This document shows, one piece after another, positions 59,996 through 64,000 of a stretch of 64,000 nucleotides of DNA. The position numbers and the translations under genes are program-made. The notes beneath the pieces were generated by a model that was not told where the DNA came from, made no database searches, and saw nothing but the letters and a program-made list of their open reading frames with translations. Each line of letters begins with the position of its first letter. The first letter of the stretch is position 1. Origin of the DNA: Micromonospora sp. WMMA1947 (GTDB lineage Bacteria > Actinomycetota > Actinomycetes > Mycobacteriales > Micromonosporaceae); NCBI RefSeq assembly GCF_027497355.1, contig NZ_CP114909.1, positions 5,537,001 through 5,601,000 of the forward strand. Reading direction: 5' to 3'.

Positions 59996-61780
59996 TCAGC
60001 TCACGCCGTGCGTCTGCAACCACAGCTCCAGCAGGCCCAGTTGCCACAGCTTGTTGCTGCCGGCGGCGGCCTGGGCCCGGTCCGGCTCGGCCAGCAGCTC
60101 GTCGACGTACGCCCGGCGGAACAGCCCGCGCCGGCGCGCCTCGGGCGCACCCAGCGCCTCGACCACCAACTCTCGCACGGGACCGTCGACGTTGCGCAGC
60201 GCCGGCACCGGGAAGTAGCCCTTGGGCCGGTCGATGACCTCGGCCGGCAGCACCTCGCGGGCCACCTCCTTGAGCACACCCTTGCCGCCCTGGGCCAGCT
60301 TGTGCTCCGGCGGGCACGCCGCGGCGAGCGTGACCAGGTCCTGGTCGAGGAACGGCGTCCGTACCTCCAGCCCCCACGCCATGCTCATGCTGTCCACCCG
60401 CTTGACCGGGTCGTCGGGCAGCATCAGGTGGGTGTCCAGGCGCAGCACCGCGTCCACGGCGGTCTGCGCGCCGGGCGCGGCCAGGTCCGCGGCGACCAGC
60501 TCGCCGCTGGCGTCGTGCTCGCAGGCGTACGCGGGGTCGACCACCCGGTTCAGCTCGGCGTGGTCGCGGTCGAAGAACGCGGCGGTGAACCCGGCCGCCG
60601 CGTTCTCGCGGGCCGCGTCGGCCAGCTGGTGGTGGTAGCCGTACCCGGCGAACACCTCGTCGGCGCCCTGGCCGGACTGCGCCACCTTCACGTGCTTGGC
60701 GACCTGCTCGGAGAGCAGGTGGAAGGCCACCACGTCGTGGCTGCCCATCGGTTCGGTCATGGCCGCGACGGTGGCGCGTACGGCGGGACCGAGGTCGCCG
60801 TCGGCGAGCCGGATGCGGTGGTGGTCGGTGCCGAACGTGCGGGCCACCAGGTCGGAGTAGTGGAACTCGTCGCCGGTCTCGTCGCCGCGGCTGTCGAAAC
60901 CGATGCTGAACGTCTGGAGGTGGTGCTGTCCGGCGCGGTCCAGCAACGCCACGATCATGCTGGAGTCGAGGCCACCGGAGAGCAGCACGCCGACCGGCAC
61001 GTCCGCGACCAGCCGGCGGCGTACGGCGGTGCGCAGCGCGTCCCCGACGGCGGCCCGCCAGTCGGCGGCGTCCATGCCGTCGTGGGCCGGGTCGCGCCGG
61101 TACTCGGGCCGCCAGTAGACGCGCTCGCGGCTGCGCCCGTCGGCCTCGACCACCCGCACCGTGGCCGGGGGCAGCTTGCGGATGCCGCGCAGGATCGTGC
61201 GCGGCGCCGGGACGATGGAGTGCCAGGACAGGTAGTGGTGCAGCGCGACCGGGTCGATGCCGGTGTCCACGTCGCCGCCGGCCAGCAGCGCCGGCAGCGT
61301 GGAGGCGAACCGGAGCCGGCCGGGCGACTCGGCGAGGTAGAGCGGCTTGATGCCGAGCCGGTCGCGGGCCAGCACGAGGCGGCGGCACCGGCGGTCCACC
61401 AGCGCCACGGCGAACATGCCGACCAGGTGGTCGACGAACCGCTCCCCCCACTGCGCGTACGCCACCAGGATCACCTCGGTGTCGCTGGTGCTGTGGAACG
61501 TGTGCCCGGCCGCGCGCAGCTCGTCACGCAGTTCCGGGTAGTTGTAGACGCAGCCGTTGAACACCAGGGCCAGGCCGAGGTCGTCGCGGACCATCGGCTG
61601 GGCGCCGGCCTCGGACAGGTCGATCACGGTGAGCCGGCGGTGCCCGAGGGTGATCCAGCCGTCGCTCCACGTGCCCTCGCCGTCCGGGCCGCGGGAGCGC
61701 ATGGCCGCGGTCATCCGGGTCACCGCGGCGGCGTCGGGGGCGGCCCCGTCGAATCTGGCCTCACCGCTGATCCCGCACAT
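59996..61780 (-). CDS. Asparagine synthase-like amidotransferase, N-acetylglutaminylglutamine amidotransferase type
   Basis: A 594-residue two-domain enzyme. The N-terminal Ntn glutaminase begins [10 protein letters not shown] with catalytic Cys2, and the C-terminal synthase domain has the PP-loop SGGLDSS (residues 268-274). The segment [36 protein letters not shown] matches the subgroup that makes N-acetylglutaminylglutamine amide, an osmoprotectant dipeptide. ATG 61780 is chosen, not GTG 61792, because Cys must follow the removed Met. The partner synthase (ngg) is not in the window. Confidence 0.8.
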   Translation of the reverse strand: MCGISGEARFDGAAPDAAAVTRMTAAMRSRGPDGEGTWSDGWITLGHRRLTVIDLSEAGAQPMVRDDLGLALVFNGCVYNYPELRDELRAAGHTFHSTSDTEVILVAYAQWGERFVDHLVGMFAVALVDRRCRRLVLARDRLGIKPLYLAESPGRLRFASTLPALLAGGDVDTGIDPVALHHYLSWHSIVPAPRTILRGIRKLPPATVRVVEADGRSRERVYWRPEYRRDPAHDGMDAADWRAAVGDALRTAVRRRLVADVPVGVLLSGGLDSSMIVALLDRAGQHHLQTFSIGFDSRGDETGDEFHYSDLVARTFGTDHHRIRLADGDLGPAVRATVAAMTEPMGSHDVVAFHLLSEQVAKHVKVAQSGQGADEVFAGYGYHHQLADAARENAAAGFTAAFFDRDHAELNRVVDPAYACEHDASGELVAADLAAPGAQTAVDAVLRLDTHLMLPDDPVKRVDSMSMAWGLEVRTPFLDQDLVTLAAACPPEHKLAQGGKGVLKEVAREVLPAEVIDRPKGYFPVPALRNVDGPVRELVVEALGAPEARRRGLFRRAYVDELLAEPDRAQAAAGSNKLWQLGLLELWLQTHGVS

Positions 61781-62013
61781 CTCAGCGTCCACCGGTCAGT
61801 CGCGGAGCACCCACCATGCCAACCTCCCGCCGCGTCGTCTCCCGGGCGGTCCGCCGGGTACGGCGACTACCCGGGCTGTGGCGAAGGAAACCCGGATGGG
61901 CGGTTGGCGAGCCGGGCACGGCGTGTCGTCGTACGGTGGCGGTACGGGCCATGTCCCCGGGCGGTCCGGCCACGGGACGTGGCCAGGATCAACGACGCCT
62001 GCCAGGAGGACGT

Positions 62014-63438
62014 GTGTTCGCCAATTCCGAGGAACTCCTGCGATACCTCACCGACGAGGACGTGAAGTTCGTCGACGTACGTTTCTGTGACCTGCCCGGC
62101 GTGATGCAGCACTTCAACCTGCCGGTCGAGTCGTTCGACGACAGCGTCTTCACCGACGGTCTCGCCTTCGACGGATCCTCGATCCGCGGCTTCCAGTCGA
62201 TTCACGAGTCGGACATGCTGTTGCTGCCAGACGTGTCGACCGCCTTCATCGACCCGTTCCGCGCGCAGAAGACCCTCGCGTTGAACTTCTTCGTCCACGA
62301 CCCGTTCACCCGCGAGGCGTACTCCCGCGACCCCCGCAATGTCGCGAAGAAGGCCGAGGCGTATCTGGCGGCGAGCGGGATCGCCGACACCGCGTACTTC
62401 GGGGCGGAGGCGGAGTTCTACATCTTCGACTCCATCCGCCACGAGACCTCCGCGCACCAGTCGTTCTACTACATCGACTCGATCGAGGGCGCCTGGAACA
62501 CCGGGCGGGTCGAGGAGGGCGGCAACCGCGGTTACAAGACCGCGTATAAGGGCGGCTACTTCCCGGTGCCGCCGGTGGACCACTACGCCGACCTGCGCGA
62601 CAGCATGGTCCGCCGGATGGTGGACGCCGGTTTCACAGTGGAGCGGTCGCACCACGAGGTGGGCACCGGCGGCCAGTCGGAGATCAACTACAAGTTCTCG
62701 ACGCTGCTGCACTCGGCCGACGAGCTTCAGCTGTTCAAGTACCTGATCAAGAACGAGGCGTGGGCGCACGGCAAGACCGCCACGTTCATGCCGAAGCCGG
62801 TGTTCGGTGACAACGGCTCCGGCATGCACACCCACCAGAGCCTCTGGCGTGGCGGCGAACCGCTGTTCTACGACGAGACCGGCTACGCCGGCCTGTCCGA
62901 CACCGCCCGCTGGTACATCGGCGGCCTTCTGCACCACGCACCCTCGCTGCTCGCCTTCACCAACCCGACCATCAACTCCTACCGTCGTCTCGTCCCCGGC
63001 TTCGAGGCACCGGTCAACCTCGTCTACTCGCAGCGCAACCGCTCCGCCTGCACCCGCATCCCGGTCACCGGCAGCAACCCCAAGGCCAAGCGCGTCGAGT
63101 TCCGCGTCCCCGACCCGTCCAGCAACCCGTACCTGGCCTTCTCCGCCATGCTCATGGCCGGCCTCGACGGCATCAAGAACAAGATCGAGCCGCCGGCCCC
63201 GATCGACAAGGACCTCTACGACCTCCCGCCGGAGGAGTGGGGCGACGTCAAGCAGGTGCCCGGTTCGCTGTCCGAGGCGCTGGCGGCGCTGGCGACCGAC
63301 CACGACTACCTGCTCGACGGCGGGGTCTTCACCGACGACCTGATCTCCACCTGGATCGACTGGAAGAACACCAACGAGGTCGACCCGGTCCGGCTGCGGC
63401 CCACCCCGCACGAGTTCGCGCTCTACTTCGACTGCTGA
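62014..63438 (+). CDS. glnA: Glutamine synthetase, type I
   Basis: A 474-residue GSI-beta enzyme, full length. It has [34 protein letters not shown], the metal and ATP signatures [28 protein letters not shown], and the adenylylation site [10 protein letters not shown] with Tyr402. Joins ammonia to glutamate. GTG 62014 follows AGGAGG. It is divergent from the amidotransferase and followed by a strong hairpin. It may be the main glnA or a paralog serving the adjacent glutaminyl-peptide pathway. Confidence 0.9.
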   Translation: MFANSEELLRYLTDEDVKFVDVRFCDLPGVMQHFNLPVESFDDSVFTDGLAFDGSSIRGFQSIHESDMLLLPDVSTAFIDPFRAQKTLALNFFVHDPFTREAYSRDPRNVAKKAEAYLAASGIADTAYFGAEAEFYIFDSIRHETSAHQSFYYIDSIEGAWNTGRVEEGGNRGYKTAYKGGYFPVPPVDHYADLRDSMVRRMVDAGFTVERSHHEVGTGGQSEINYKFSTLLHSADELQLFKYLIKNEAWAHGKTATFMPKPVFGDNGSGMHTHQSLWRGGEPLFYDETGYAGLSDTARWYIGGLLHHAPSLLAFTNPTINSYRRLVPGFEAPVNLVYSQRNRSACTRIPVTGSNPKAKRVEFRVPDPSSNPYLAFSAMLMAGLDGIKNKIEPPAPIDKDLYDLPPEEWGDVKQVPGSLSEALAALATDHDYLLDGGVFTDDLISTWIDWKNTNEVDPVRLRPTPHEFALYFDC

Positions 63439-63447
63439 CCCGTAGCG

Positions 63448-63478
63448 CCACCGCCCCCGCCACCCGCGGGGGCGGTGG
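63448..63478 (+). terminator. Strong GC hairpin after glutamine synthetase
   Basis: CCACCGCCCCCGC (63448-63460) and GCGGGGGCGGTGG (63466-63478) form a perfect 13-bp stem with a 5-base loop, 10 bases after the glnA stop. No T-tract follows, as is usual for actinobacterial terminators of this kind. Confidence 0.75.
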
Positions 63479-63514
63479 TCGGCGGAAACGGCCTCGGGCC
63501 GGGCCCTGTCCTCG

Positions 63515-63526
63515 TACCGTCGAGAC
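63515..63526 (+). promoter_or_regulatory. Leaderless promoter before the GCS2 leader ORF
   Basis: TACCGT (63515-63520), six bases, ATG 63527, between the glnA terminator and the ligase gene. Confidence 0.5.
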
Positions 63527-63583
63527 ATGACTCCGCCTCACGACGACACGCCGACCGTTCCGTGCCGGTGGAGCCGTCGGTGA
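63527..63583 (+). CDS. 18-residue leader ORF coupled to the GCS2 ligase
   Basis: ATG 63527 opens 18 codons (TPPHDDTPTVPCRWSRR follows Met) whose TGA (63581-63583) overlaps GTG 63580 as GTGA. With the leaderless promoter upstream, it would be the first thing translated and deliver ribosomes to the ligase start. GTG 63562 could alternatively start the ligase directly. Confidence 0.4.
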   Translation: MTPPHDDTPTVPCRWSRR

Positions 63584-64000
63584 GGCCGCGGCCCACCACC
63601 ACCGCCACCACCACCCCGCAGATCCCCACCGTCCTGACCCTCGGGGTGGAAGAGGAGTTCCTGCTGCTGGACCCGGACACCGGCGAGAGCATGCCGGTCG
63701 CCGACCGGGTGCGCCGCGCGCTCTCCGGCACCGCCCGCGAGCAGAGCCGGCAGGAGTTCCGGCACAGCATGGTGGAGATGGTCACGCCGGTCAGCCCCGA
63801 TCTCGCGGACCTGCGGGAACACCTGGTCACGCTGCGCCGGGCAGCCGCCCGGGCGGCCGACGCGGCCGGGGCGCGACTGGTCGCGGTCGGCGCCACGCCG
63901 GTCTGCGAGGCCCACCGTACGGTGCCCGACGAGCAGCGCTACCACGACATGTCACGCCGGTTCGGCCCGGTCGCCCACGACCCGGCGGTCTGCGGCTGCC
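63580..64000 (+). CDS. GCS2-type carboxylate-amine ligase (YbdK-like), 3' truncated by window edge
   Basis: The frame runs off the window end. The visible 140 residues have VLTLGVEEEFLLLDPDTGE, SRQEFRHSMVEMVTPVSPDL and LVAVGATPVCEAHRTVPDEQ, the start of the GCS2/YbdK family (about 370 residues when complete), which forms gamma-glutamyl amide bonds with ATP. Its place beside the glutamine synthetase and N-acetylglutaminylglutamine-type amidotransferase suggests the same osmolyte or glutamyl-peptide pathway. Confidence 0.75.
   Translation, partial: MRPRPTTTATTTPQIPTVLTLGVEEEFLLLDPDTGESMPVADRVRRALSGTAREQSRQEFRHSMVEMVTPVSPDLADLREHLVTLRRAAARAADAAGARLVAVGATPVCEAHRTVPDEQRYHDMSRRFGPVAHDPAVCGC

Overview
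This window is a 64 kb piece of very GC-rich actinobacterial chromosome. Strong third-position G/C bias, GTG starts, mycothiol-dependent enzymes, many VOC/DinB/methyltransferase house genes and a FadE-type acyl-CoA dehydrogenase fit the Micromonosporaceae, most likely Micromonospora; this placement is inference from style, not from a marker gene. No rRNA, tRNA, CRISPR array or intact transposase was seen.

About 1-35 kb is ordinary, densely packed chromosome of small single-gene or two-gene units: class I methyltransferases, alpha/beta hydrolases, VOC-fold and DinB/mycothiol proteins, and small regulators (HxlR, MarR, PadR, TetR, AraC). A recurrent promoter pattern is visible: TANNNT, six or seven bases, then ATG or GTG, so many genes look leaderless, and this pattern settles several starts. 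Several genes are coupled through GTGA or ATGA overlaps.

About 35-47 kb is accessory. It holds frameshifted or interrupted genes, a GNAT remnant, very small genes, a GntR/UTRA regulator with a perfect 18-bp palindrome facing two coupled tiny genes, a GIY-YIG gene split by an in-frame TGA, and a visibly lower-GC, TTA-containing two-gene unit. That unit pairs a P-loop ATPase (zinc ribbon and helix-hairpin-helix at its C-terminus) with a HEPN-like protein carrying RHAVAH. It is the best candidate for an undescribed defence or abortive-infection system.

About 47-64 kb is core-like again: acyl-CoA dehydrogenase and AAA ATPase; a stand-alone alanyl-tRNA-synthetase catalytic paralog preceded by an Ala-rich leader peptide and mutually exclusive hairpins; a glycosyltransferase with a 15-bp minisatellite; a desaturase/ferredoxin-reductase pair facing a PucR-type regulator; an Acg-like nitroreductase; a kinase-like protein; and a nitrogen/osmolyte block (N-acetylglutaminylglutamine-type amidotransferase, glutamine synthetase, and the start of a GCS2 carboxylate-amine ligase with its own 18-aa leader ORF). 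Five genes need a one-base correction to read through, four of them an added base, so assembly indels must be excluded before calling pseudogenes.
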